Assembly (NCBI RefSeq): GCF_003589925.1
Contig: NZ_CP032382.1
Coordinates: 7,316,001 to 7,380,000 of the forward strand
Direction: 5' to 3'
Source of the DNA: Chryseolinea soli
GTDB taxonomy: Bacteria; Bacteroidota; Bacteroidia; Cytophagales; Cyclobacteriaceae
Length of the DNA: 64,000 bases
The notes under the pieces were generated by a model that had not been told where the DNA came from, searched no databases, and saw nothing but the letters and a program-made list of their open reading frames with translations. This document shows positions 33,706 through 41,013 of this stretch, piece by piece. How positions within the stretch are numbered: position 1 is the first letter of the stretch; the number at the start of each line of letters is the position of its first letter. The translations under genes were made by a program, and so were the position numbers.

Positions 33706-34944
33706 ATGAAAGATCTATCCACTAAAAGCACGTTCCAGCATCTAACGTCCATCCCAGTTCTGGTAGCGGCCTTAGGCTATTTAGTCGACATGTACGACCT
33801 GTTCCTGTTCAACATCGTGCGGGTGCCCAGCCTCAAGTCGCTGGGCCTGGCCGACGATCAATTGCTGAAGACCGGCATTGGGTTGTTGAACCTGCAAATG
33901 GCGGGCATGCTCATCGGTGGAATATTTTGGGGCGTCCTCGGCGATAAGAAGGGACGCCTGTCGGTGTTGTTCGGTTCCATTCTTATCTACTCGCTGGCCA
34001 ACATCGGCAATGGACTGGTCACTTCCGTGGAAGGCTATGCCGTGCTCCGGTTCCTGGCCGGGTTTGGGTTGGCCGGTGAATTGGGTATGGGCGTCACGCT
34101 GGTGGTAGAGATCCTTCCCAAATCCATACGGGGCTACGGCACCACCCTGGTCGCCACCATGGGTGTATTCGGTGCGCTGCTGGCGTTTTCGATCGTTCAT
34201 TTTTTCGAGTGGCGTGTGTCTTATTTTATTGGCGGAGGACTTGGCTTGTTGCTGATGGCCTTGCGCTTGAGGGTATTTGAATCGGGCATCTTCATCAAGC
34301 TGAAAGAAGCCAACACCCGGCGCGGTGACCTCCGCATGTTGTTCAACAACAAGACCCGGATATTGAAATACGTGACCTGCATCGTCATGGGCGCGCCCAT
34401 ATGGTTTGTCGTTGGCATCCTCATCACCCTCGCCCCGGAACTGGGCAAGGCCATGCAACTCGATGAGCCGGTCGATGCCGGAAAGGCCGTGTTGTTTGTT
34501 TTCGCCTCGCAGGTGGCGGGCAATCTCGTGAGCGGCTTTTTCAGCCAGTACTTGCAGAGCCGCAAAAAAGTGATCTTCGTTTTTATGGGAGGATCGCTCT
34601 TGTTTGCCCTGACGCTTTTGCTGGGTTCGATTAAGCACGCCAGCGAGTATTACATCTTGTGTTTGTGCCTGGGATTCTGCAGCGGCTATTGGACGCTATT
34701 CATTACCGTAGCCGCCGAACTCTTTGGCTCCAACCTGCGCGCCACGGTGGCAACCACCGTACCAAACTTTGTAAGGGCCACGATCATTCCCTTGTCGTCT
34801 CTTTTCATCTTGTTGAAAAATTATACCGGCACACTCTCGGCCGCGCTGATCACCGGCTTGCTCACCTACACTCTGGGCATGGTGGCGCTGTTGTACCTGG
34901 AAGAGACCTTTAAGAAAGACATGAATTATATCGAGGAAACCTGA
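33706..34944 (+). CDS. MFS transporter
   Basis: 412 residues with twelve hydrophobic segments. The loop between TM2 and TM3 shows GVLGDKKGRLSVL (MFS motif A, G-x-L-x-D-x-x-G-R-R-like). LGYLVDMYDLFLFNIVRVPSL in TM1 resembles sugar- or organic-acid/proton symporters. It is the last gene of the GH88 operon, 23 bp after the SDR gene, so it likely imports the uronide or glycoside that the operon degrades. Confidence 0.85.
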   Translation: MKDLSTKSTFQHLTSIPVLVAALGYLVDMYDLFLFNIVRVPSLKSLGLADDQLLKTGIGLLNLQMAGMLIGGIFWGVLGDKKGRLSVLFGSILIYSLANIGNGLVTSVEGYAVLRFLAGFGLAGELGMGVTLVVEILPKSIRGYGTTLVATMGVFGALLAFSIVHFFEWRVSYFIGGGLGLLLMALRLRVFESGIFIKLKEANTRRGDLRMLFNNKTRILKYVTCIVMGAPIWFVVGILITLAPELGKAMQLDEPVDAGKAVLFVFASQVAGNLVSGFFSQYLQSRKKVIFVFMGGSLLFALTLLLGSIKHASEYYILCLCLGFCSGYWTLFITVAAELFGSNLRATVATTVPNFVRATIIPLSSLFILLKNYTGTLSAALITGLLTYTLGMVALLYLEETFKKDMNYIEET

Positions 34945-35090
34945 AATGGACGCACCGCAGGCATCAGCATAACGCAGGATTTTCAAAATCGGGAGAATAG
35001 TCGTATTTTATAACACGAAAGCCGGACACCGAGATCTTCCGAAGATCGACCGGCAACGCTACAGTTATTTGATATCAAACCGTTGATCAG

Positions 35091-35474
35091 ATGAAAAACG
35101 TACTCTTAGTAGATGATGATGCCGTTTTCAATTTCCTCAGCAAAAAAGTAGTGGAACGCCTGGGGGTGGCCACAGACATTCACACGGCATTGAACGGACG
35201 CGAAGCGCTGGATCTCTTCAACTCATACTACCAGGGAGCCATGACACTTCCCGATATTATTCTATTGGATCTCAACATGCCCGTGATGGACGGGTTTAGT
35301 TTCCTGGAAGCCTTCAATCGCCTCGAGGTAGCCGGCAAAGAACGGGTAAAAATTGTCGTCGTCACTTCTTCGCACGACCCCAGGGACATGGAACGGACAA
35401 AGAAGCTGGGGGTGACGGATTATTTGACAAAACCTTTACAGCAAAAAAAGTTGCAGGAGGTGTTGGAGGTATAA
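35091..35474 (+). CDS. Single-domain response regulator (CheY-like)
   Basis: 127 residues consisting only of a receiver domain. Asp8-Asp9-Asp10 form the acidic pocket, Asp60 (LLDLNMPVMDG) is the phosphoacceptor, Thr/Ser in VVVTSSHD and Lys in DYLTKPLQ complete the active site. No output domain is attached, so it works by protein-protein contact or in a phosphorelay. No cognate kinase is adjacent. Confidence 0.9.
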   Translation: MKNVLLVDDDAVFNFLSKKVVERLGVATDIHTALNGREALDLFNSYYQGAMTLPDIILLDLNMPVMDGFSFLEAFNRLEVAGKERVKIVVVTSSHDPRDMERTKKLGVTDYLTKPLQQKKLQEVLEV

Positions 35475-35480
35475 AATTTA

Positions 35481-35505
35481 GTAGCCAGTAGTCAGTAGCC
35501 AGTAG
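35481..35505 (+). repeat. Short tandem array of GTAGYCA units
   Basis: GTAGCCA, GTAGTCA and GTAGCCA follow each other directly, with a partial unit after. It lies in the 114-bp gap behind the response regulator. Probably a simple repeat. Confidence 0.5.
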
Positions 35506-35588
35506 AATTTGGGATTTGGGAAAGTTCGCAAGAATCGGGTTCGAGTCTTTTGTCTCATGCTATAGTTTTGAATTAAATATTTAACACT

Positions 35589-36056
35589 ATGGAAAATCAA
35601 AAAGGATTATCGAAGGAAGAGATCAACAAGGCCATTGTGGGACGTTGGTTTACAGATTTTTGGGGTGAGACGTGTAACCTCGGTATTGTGGATGAGTTAG
35701 CATCGCCGGATATGCTGCTTCAGTATTCGTTGCATGATCCACGCCGTGGGCGGCAAGACATCAAGGCCTTTATGCAAGATTTCAGGGCAGCTTTTCCCGA
35801 TCTGAAATTTTGGGGAGCTGCGGATCTCATCGCGGAGGGCGACTATGTTGTCGGTCGTTGGGAAGGTGGTGGCACGCATACCGGTCCTGCTTTCAGCGAC
35901 TTTCTTGCAGGGTCGTTGCCGGCTGCGACCGGGCGCAAAATGCATTTCACTGGAACAACGGTTTTGAAGTTGGTGAACGGTAAGATCGTTGAAGAGATCG
36001 GACTTGATGATGGTGTCACGGCGTTGACGCAACTGGGTCTTATCAAAGCATCGTAA
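35589..36056 (+). CDS. SnoaL-like / ester cyclase family protein
   Basis: 155 residues. The alpha+beta cone fold of the NTF2/SnoaL family is suggested by VGRWFTDFWGE at the N-terminus, DIKAFMQDFRAAFPDLKF in the middle and YVVGRWEGGGTHTGPAF followed by GRKMHFTGTTVLKLVNGKIVEEI. Many such proteins are small enzymes or binding proteins of unknown substrate. It has its own strong terminator, so it is probably a single-gene transcript. Confidence 0.8.
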   Translation: MENQKGLSKEEINKAIVGRWFTDFWGETCNLGIVDELASPDMLLQYSLHDPRRGRQDIKAFMQDFRAAFPDLKFWGAADLIAEGDYVVGRWEGGGTHTGPAFSDFLAGSLPAATGRKMHFTGTTVLKLVNGKIVEEIGLDDGVTALTQLGLIKAS

Positions 36057-36063
36057 TCAAATG

Positions 36064-36092
36064 AAAAAGCCGGGGTCGCCCCGGCTTTTTTT
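36064..36092 (+). terminator. Rho-independent terminator of the SnoaL-like gene
   Basis: The stem GCCGGGG/CCCCGGC with a TCG loop is flanked by A5 upstream and T7 downstream, 8 bp after the stop codon. Confidence 0.9.
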
Positions 36093-36100
36093 AAATCATT

Positions 36101-36160
36101 TTGAACCGCCTCGCCTTCGCTAAAACTTCGGCGGGCAAGCAAGCAAAGTCAACGCAAAGA
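36101..36160 (+). repeat. Copy of the dispersed intergenic repeat (GAACCGCCTCGCCTTCGCTA)
   Basis: The block continues with AACTTCGGCGGGCAAGCAAGC and AAAGTCAACGCAAAG. It matches, part for part, the reverse complement of 29051-29160 and the start of 28790-28858. It lies just after the terminator and before the convergent secreted-protein gene. Confidence 0.7.
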
Positions 36161-36181
36161 ATGCACGGCGCGATAATTTTC

Positions 36182-36694
36182 TCATGGTGGCGTGAAATAT
36201 TCCATGAATACCACTTTGCCCGCTTTAAAATATACGATCAAATAATGCTTTGCATCGTCGCCCCGCAAGACGAGGTATCTGGTGATCGATTTTATCTTGA
36301 AGGCTTCGAGCGCTTTAATGACATCGGCAGTCGTCATGCCGATGCCGATGCCTTGCTTGGTTTTGAATCTCGGGGTCTCCACATCCGCGTGGATCACGGA
36401 AGCGTCGCCGTGACTTGTTTTCAGGACGATAAAAATGTCGCTTCCAAAGGCAAACCGGTAGGCGGTATCGATGGCGTTGTTTTCGTGTTTGCTCCGCACA
36501 GGCTGTGTTTGGGTCTGGGGGGACGGTTGTGTGGATGAGCGGAGATATTTCATCGGGTCCGTTCCGAAACCAAAAAGGTCGGTGACGAGATTTTCGTCCT
36601 GAAGGACCAGGCTATCGCTTTTTATGGGTGCGCCATCTTGGGCGAGTATTCGCGTGACGCCAAAAATAAAAATGACCTGCAAAAAAAACTTCAT
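36182..36694 (-). CDS. Hypothetical secreted protein
   Basis: 170 residues from the ATG at 36694, chosen because MKFFLQVIFIFGVTRILAQ is a good signal peptide; the open frame extends to 36805 without one. The C-terminal part (GIGIGMTTADVIKALEAF) resembles SmpA-like 'GMT..DV...L' turns, as also seen in the partial gene at 1-452. The function is unknown. It is last in a minus-strand string that begins with the ABC transporter at 39584. Confidence 0.6.
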   Translation of the reverse strand: MKFFLQVIFIFGVTRILAQDGAPIKSDSLVLQDENLVTDLFGFGTDPMKYLRSSTQPSPQTQTQPVRSKHENNAIDTAYRFAFGSDIFIVLKTSHGDASVIHADVETPRFKTKQGIGIGMTTADVIKALEAFKIKSITRYLVLRGDDAKHYLIVYFKAGKVVFMEYFTPP

Positions 36695-36814
36695 GGCGAT
36701 AAGGGCCAGGGGCGATGGGGTTTGAAAGTCCACCTGAACAGCCAATATAGACATTATTGCTGAGTTTATTTCAAGATACTTTCCGCTCCAAGGGCATTGC
36801 GTCAAAAGAATACA

Positions 36815-37540
36815 TCACTTTGGCGAACCGATCGTGATTCGATTGTTCTCTTGGACCACGGTTACATTTGAGTCGATCGTGAAAGACGTCTTCAGTGCCT
36901 GGATGCTAAAGCCTCCTTGCAACGCTGCATCATATACATTGGAAAGATCGAGTTTTATGATATGCACCCATTCTGAAATGGTCACGGACGAATTTCCGGA
37001 GCCCTCAATGGACAGGTTTTCAAAAAAAGCATGACGCCCCACGGCCTCTGAAGTGAGGTGGCTTCTTTTGAGAAAGAATGAAAAAGAAGGCCGCTTTAAA
37101 AAATCATGCCCGCCTTTCAAATCGATATTGCTGGAGTCGGATACCACCACGGTGCCGCTGGGCAAGTACAGAACCAGTGTATTGACATCCTCTTTTCCCG
37201 GACAACACGCCGGAGCACTCAAGCGCAACGTATCGTTCGATGGCGCAACACGAAAGCTCGAAACATATTCCCGCGCCGCCCGCAATCGCAGGGAGTCGGA
37301 TGCGACGATGCGGCAATTGGGCAGATTCGACAGCGAAACGACTTTTGCATCCTTTACCGGAATTCTTTCATACTTCAATTCATCATTGTTGCTACTGTGG
37401 TAGTCCTTGTTCCGGAACTTAACGTTTATCGTTACCGTGGTCAAGCCGGTCAAAACAAAGCTTGCCGCTACAAGCCCTAGTAAAATGATATTGCTGGCTT
37501 TAACGCGTTCCTTGAATTTTATCTCACCCTGTTGTTTCAT
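36815..37540 (-). CDS. Membrane-anchored protein with GIN/DUF2807-like beta-helix region
   Basis: 241 residues with one N-terminal membrane segment (IILLGLVAASFVLTGLTTV), the remainder probably periplasmic. The region with DTLRLSAP, LVLYLPSGTVVVSDSSNIDLKG and FFENLSIEGSGNSSVTI resembles the right-handed repeats of the auto-transporter-head GIN domain. It follows the GntR regulator by 11 bp in the same operon. A role in envelope sensing or adhesion is only a guess. Confidence 0.6.
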   Translation of the reverse strand: MKQQGEIKFKERVKASNIILLGLVAASFVLTGLTTVTINVKFRNKDYHSSNNDELKYERIPVKDAKVVSLSNLPNCRIVASDSLRLRAAREYVSSFRVAPSNDTLRLSAPACCPGKEDVNTLVLYLPSGTVVVSDSSNIDLKGGHDFLKRPSFSFFLKRSHLTSEAVGRHAFFENLSIEGSGNSSVTISEWVHIIKLDLSNVYDAALQGGFSIQALKTSFTIDSNVTVVQENNRITIGSPK

Positions 37541-37551
37541 AGCGATGGGGA

Positions 37552-37920
37552 TTAGGCATTTTGTTTTTTATATTTTTTATAAAGCGGTTCCAGGTCGTCC
37601 AGGTCCATTTGCAAAAGCTGCAGGCTTTTAAAAAACGACGGCATCTCCTTTTGCATAAATTCGGACCGTCGGTACTCCAAGGCATTTTTTGGTCCGCCCG
37701 GGGACACGAACAAGCCGACACCGCGTTGGTTGTAGAGAATATCTTTTTGCTGAAGAAATTCATACGTCCGCATCACCGTGTTAGGGTTGACCTCCAACAA
37801 CACGGCCAGTTCCCTGACGGCAGGGATGCGTTGTTCTACACTCCACGTTTTCGATATGATCTTCTCGCAAACGAAGTCGGCGATCTGTAAATAGATGGGC
37901 TGGGTTTCTTTGAATTCCAT
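37552..37920 (-). CDS. GntR family transcriptional regulator (YtrA subfamily)
   Basis: 122 residues. The start QPIYLQIADFVCEKI and the winged helix IPAVRELAVLLEVNPNTVMRTYEFLQ with wing QRGVGLFV are diagnostic of GntR. The short C-terminal helical tail, without a large effector domain, marks the YtrA subfamily, whose members usually repress the ABC transporter operon they belong to. It lies 12 bp after the permease gene. A near-perfect 22-bp palindrome just before the first gene of the operon (39600-39621) is the likely operator. Confidence 0.92.
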   Translation of the reverse strand: MEFKETQPIYLQIADFVCEKIISKTWSVEQRIPAVRELAVLLEVNPNTVMRTYEFLQQKDILYNQRGVGLFVSPGGPKNALEYRRSEFMQKEMPSFFKSLQLLQMDLDDLEPLYKKYKKQNA

Positions 37921-37932
37921 TCTATTATCCGT

Positions 37933-38742
37933 TTATAATTCCTTTTCCTTTAACCGGAAATAGGATGCCAGCCACAATAGCGGCGTCAGCAAAAACTTAG
38001 AAAAAATAATGGCGATACTGGCCAACAGGTAGGGCATAACGATCACCTTGTTGTCGCCGCTGGGGTCCACTATTTCGTAGGAATCAATTCCCTGCAAAAA
38101 CTGTCCCTGGGGAAGTAGCATATGAACCAGCAAGAAAAGCAGGATAAAGCACACCCAAAGCAAGCCGAGGATTACCAATGCTTTGAAAAGTCCATGTTTG
38201 TTAAAATAAATAGAGGCGAGAATAAAGCCTGCCTGGAGCGGGAAGTACAGGTAAAACAAATCGCTCAGGGGCGCATCAAAGAAAGGGTTTTCAAAGTCGT
38301 TCAAATGAAAGATATCGACGACCTGCCAATGGGTATCAAATTTCCGATTGGCGATGCTTACGGCCGTCAAGTCAATCACGTAAAAAATCGCCGAGTATAC
38401 AGCAAAGAACACCAGCACTCCGAAGAAAATATTGCATAGAAATTTCGCACCGGTCGACGCGGGTGTCAACAGATAGTTGATCGCCTTTGGTTTGACACCC
38501 AACTCGGAAAACAGCAATCCCGACGACAGGCATCCGGATAAAAACAGTGTGGCAAAATAATATGCGACCTGGTTTCTTTCCCTGAACAGAAAAGGGTTTG
38601 TAAAGGTGAGGTAAACGCCCAACCATAGAATTAAAAAAGCGCTGATGGCCAGGTAAAGAAGCGTGTAGACTTTGCGATTCTCGAAGGCATATTTCTTAAA
38701 GAAAAGAAATGAACGGCTAAGTTGAAGGGATTGAGATCTCAT
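37933..38742 (-). CDS. ABC transporter permease-like membrane protein
   Basis: 269 residues with about six hydrophobic segments (for example VYTLLYLAISAFLILWLGVY, FLCNIFFGVLVFFAVYSAI and ALVILGLLWVCFILLFLLV). No enzymatic motif. Its start overlaps the ATPase gene by 4 bp, so the two are translationally coupled and form an ABC-2-like exporter. The cargo is unknown; YtrA-controlled transporters often respond to cell-wall-active antibiotics. Confidence 0.75.
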   Translation of the reverse strand: MRSQSLQLSRSFLFFKKYAFENRKVYTLLYLAISAFLILWLGVYLTFTNPFLFRERNQVAYYFATLFLSGCLSSGLLFSELGVKPKAINYLLTPASTGAKFLCNIFFGVLVFFAVYSAIFYVIDLTAVSIANRKFDTHWQVVDIFHLNDFENPFFDAPLSDLFYLYFPLQAGFILASIYFNKHGLFKALVILGLLWVCFILLFLLVHMLLPQGQFLQGIDSYEIVDPSGDNKVIVMPYLLASIAIIFSKFLLTPLLWLASYFRLKEKEL

Positions 38743-39584
38743 ATTTCTGAATGGCTATTGAGTATGGACTTGATTTTCTTCGGATCGGCCATCGCGGCTT
38801 TATAGAGTAACTCCAAATCGACATTGCTTTCCGTCTCCTCCGTGTTTAGCGCTACGATCGTATTGCCGCGCAGGATCGACTCCGAAAACAAAGCATCTTT
38901 CAAATCGTCGGGATCAAAGGAAATTTTAAAGCTCAGCTTGCGGGCCACGGCGTCGAGACTTTGTTTGAGTAAGATCTCGGTATCTTTGAGGATCAGCACC
39001 TCGTCGATCAAGTTTTCAAGATCCTGGACCTGGTGCGAACTGATCAAAATGGTTCGAGAGTCCGTGGCCGCGCCGGCAATCACTTTGCGAAGTTGCCCTT
39101 TGCTGATGATGTCCAGTCCGTTGGACGGCTCATCCATTAACAGCACCGACACGTTGCTGGCCACACCAAAACTGATAAACACTTTCTTCTTCTGACCGTA
39201 GCTCATGCCTTGCAGCAAGCTGTCGGGAGGAATGTCAAAAGATCCGACGAAGTCATAAAAGGCCGCCTTGTCGAAGTTCGGATAAAAGGGGCTGTGATAC
39301 TTTACAAAATCCGAAATGGAAATGTTCGGAAGATGAAATTCTTCCGGCACCATAAAGATATCCTCCAAAAACCCGGGTTCGCGACGCGCAGGAACGAATC
39401 CATTCACCTGGATGCTCCCGGCTTTCGGATACAACAGACCCGCAATGGCATACAATAAGGTTGATTTTCCAGTGCCGTTCTTACCCAATATGCCATAGAC
39501 ATGACCGGGTTCAAGCGTCGTGGAAATTCCTTTAAATACATGATTCTTTCCATAGTGGAAATGCAAATTCTGAATATCGATCAT
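38739..39584 (-). CDS. ABC transporter ATP-binding protein
   Basis: 281 residues. Walker A is GILGKNGTGKSTLL, the signature is the degenerate MSYGQKKKV, Walker B is VSVLLMDEPSNGLD and the switch His is in ILISSHQVQDLE. It energises the adjacent permease. It is the first gene of the operon ATPase-permease-GntR-GIN-secreted protein, starting 16 bp after the candidate GntR operator. Confidence 0.92.
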   Translation of the reverse strand: MIDIQNLHFHYGKNHVFKGISTTLEPGHVYGILGKNGTGKSTLLYAIAGLLYPKAGSIQVNGFVPARREPGFLEDIFMVPEEFHLPNISISDFVKYHSPFYPNFDKAAFYDFVGSFDIPPDSLLQGMSYGQKKKVFISFGVASNVSVLLMDEPSNGLDIISKGQLRKVIAGAATDSRTILISSHQVQDLENLIDEVLILKDTEILLKQSLDAVARKLSFKISFDPDDLKDALFSESILRGNTIVALNTEETESNVDLELLYKAAMADPKKIKSILNSHSEI

Positions 39585-39599
39585 GTTTTGTGTATTAGT

Positions 39600-39621
39600 G
39601 TACTACTTAATTAGTACACCA
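39600..39621. promoter_or_regulatory. Probable GntR operator, near-perfect 22-bp palindrome
   Basis: GTGTACTACTTAATTAGTACAC is symmetric at 10 of 11 pairs and ends 16 bp before the ABC ATPase start codon. Position and symmetry fit autorepression of the operon by its GntR protein. Confidence 0.65.
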
Positions 39622-39768
39622 AGGTAGAAAAAATTCCTTATGAATTCCAAATCCTAAAAAAAATAACTTAACGGTCTGAATTTAAGGACGGAGAAGCTCT
39701 TTCCAGCGAACTTCAACGAGGGGCTGCAATTGTTGAGTATCTCGTTGTCGAAATCCGGAGAACTTGAC

Positions 39769-40395
39769 TTACATCGCCAGCATAACCGCCACATAATGAC
39801 AGATGGCCGCCGTCAGCACAAACAGGTGCCACACGGCGTGCGTGTACAAGTATTTGTCCCACACATAAAAAATGATCCCGACAGAATAGATCACGGCTCC
39901 CACGCAAAGTAAGACGATCACCGGAAACGGTAAGTGATCAAAAAATGTCCGGCCACCGACCACCATGATCCACCCCATCATTAAGTAGATGATGATGGAA
40001 ACCATTTCAAACCTGCCGGTATACCGCAGCTTGAAAACAATGCCGAAGACCGTCAGTCCCCAGAGAACGGACAACAAGGAAATGCCAAAGGAATCGTTCA
40101 TGTATACCAGGAGAAAAGGCGTGTACGTTCCGGCGATCAAAAAATAAATGCTGATGTGATCGAAGATCTTAAAGACACTTTTTACCATCCGGTCTTGCGC
40201 CAGGTGAAATATGGTGGAAGAGGTGAACAACAACAAAAAACAAAAACCATAGATCCCCGACCCCACAATGCCGGCCGTGTTGTTGTGCGCCGTGGCCAAT
40301 CCCGTTAATACCGGCAGGCCGCTAATGCCAAAGAGTGCTCCCATCCCGTGGATCAGGCCGTTAACGATCTCTTGTTTCCGTGAATAAGTCACCAT
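39769..40395 (-). CDS. Hemolysin III family (PAQR-like) membrane protein
   Basis: 208 residues with seven predicted membrane helices. The family's conserved polar residues are present: NGLIHGMGALFGI in TM1, SSTIFHLAQD, FDHISIYFLIAGTYTPF and HAVWHLFVLTAAICHY near the end (His and Asp that bind a metal in PAQR proteins). The biological role of bacterial members is unclear; a membrane ceramidase-like hydrolase or membrane homeostasis function has been suggested for the superfamily. It has its own promoter region. Confidence 0.88.
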   Translation of the reverse strand: MVTYSRKQEIVNGLIHGMGALFGISGLPVLTGLATAHNNTAGIVGSGIYGFCFLLLFTSSTIFHLAQDRMVKSVFKIFDHISIYFLIAGTYTPFLLVYMNDSFGISLLSVLWGLTVFGIVFKLRYTGRFEMVSIIIYLMMGWIMVVGGRTFFDHLPFPVIVLLCVGAVIYSVGIIFYVWDKYLYTHAVWHLFVLTAAICHYVAVMLAM

Positions 40396-40635
40396 GGGGT
40401 TCTCGCGCTGCTGCGGGTATCTACACCTATAACCCTGTTGGTAGCGTGAAAGTTTTAGCAGGCTGGACTGCCCACTGGCCCGGAGGTTGGATTTTTTGAA
40501 CTTTTCCGGAACGTCCTGGTGAAAATATTTTTGCTGTCCTTTGTAACCTTTAAAGGGAAATTGGTATCTAACCTATAAGGTTTCGCAAAATTTCCTACCC
40601 CGATAACCATTACGGCAACCTGAACCAACCAAAAA

Positions 40636-40869
40636 ATGAGACCCGATATCTATCCCAATCCAGCCGACGAATTTATACGGATTGACAACAGAACCCTGAC
40701 GATAAAATTATACGATGCGTCGGGCGATGAGGTGCCGGTTGTCGTTACACCCCGGAGCGATGGCCAGTACATGCAGGTGGGACATCTGCCGGAAGGCATG
40801 TATTTCATCCGCACAAACGATCATGAAAACGTTGCCATGCAAAAGGTCCTGGTCCGGCACAACCCGTGA
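40636..40869 (+). CDS. Orphan type IX secretion C-terminal sorting domain (type A)
   Basis: 77 residues. The sequence from IYPNPADEFIRID to LPEGMYFIRTND and KVLVRHNP is a complete T9SS type A sorting domain, normally the last ~80 residues of a large secreted protein. Here it stands alone, starts with its own ATG and lacks a signal peptide, so it could not reach the periplasm by the Sec route. The 240 bp upstream show no in-frame cargo. It may be a gene remnant, a domain moved by recombination, or a cytoplasmic protein using the same fold. Confidence 0.65.
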   Translation: MRPDIYPNPADEFIRIDNRTLTIKLYDASGDEVPVVVTPRSDGQYMQVGHLPEGMYFIRTNDHENVAMQKVLVRHNP

Positions 40870-41013
40870 GGAGTTAATCCTAAGGCTGTGGAATAAGCTT
40901 TGAAGCGTATTTTTTATTTTTGAGGAGCGTCGCGACGGATAGATTTTCACCGTTATTGGTAACCTGAACGCGATCTTCGGTGTCTAACGTGCTGGATCCA
41001 AACCTCACCGAAA

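Noticed and set aside
33781..34638. 285-residue open frame on the minus strand in the MFS gene
   Set aside because: It is antisense to conserved membrane helices and consists of polar low-complexity residues (many His and Gln).
35481..35505. CRISPR-like repeats
   Set aside because: The units are 7 bp long and directly adjacent without spacers; it is a simple tandem repeat.
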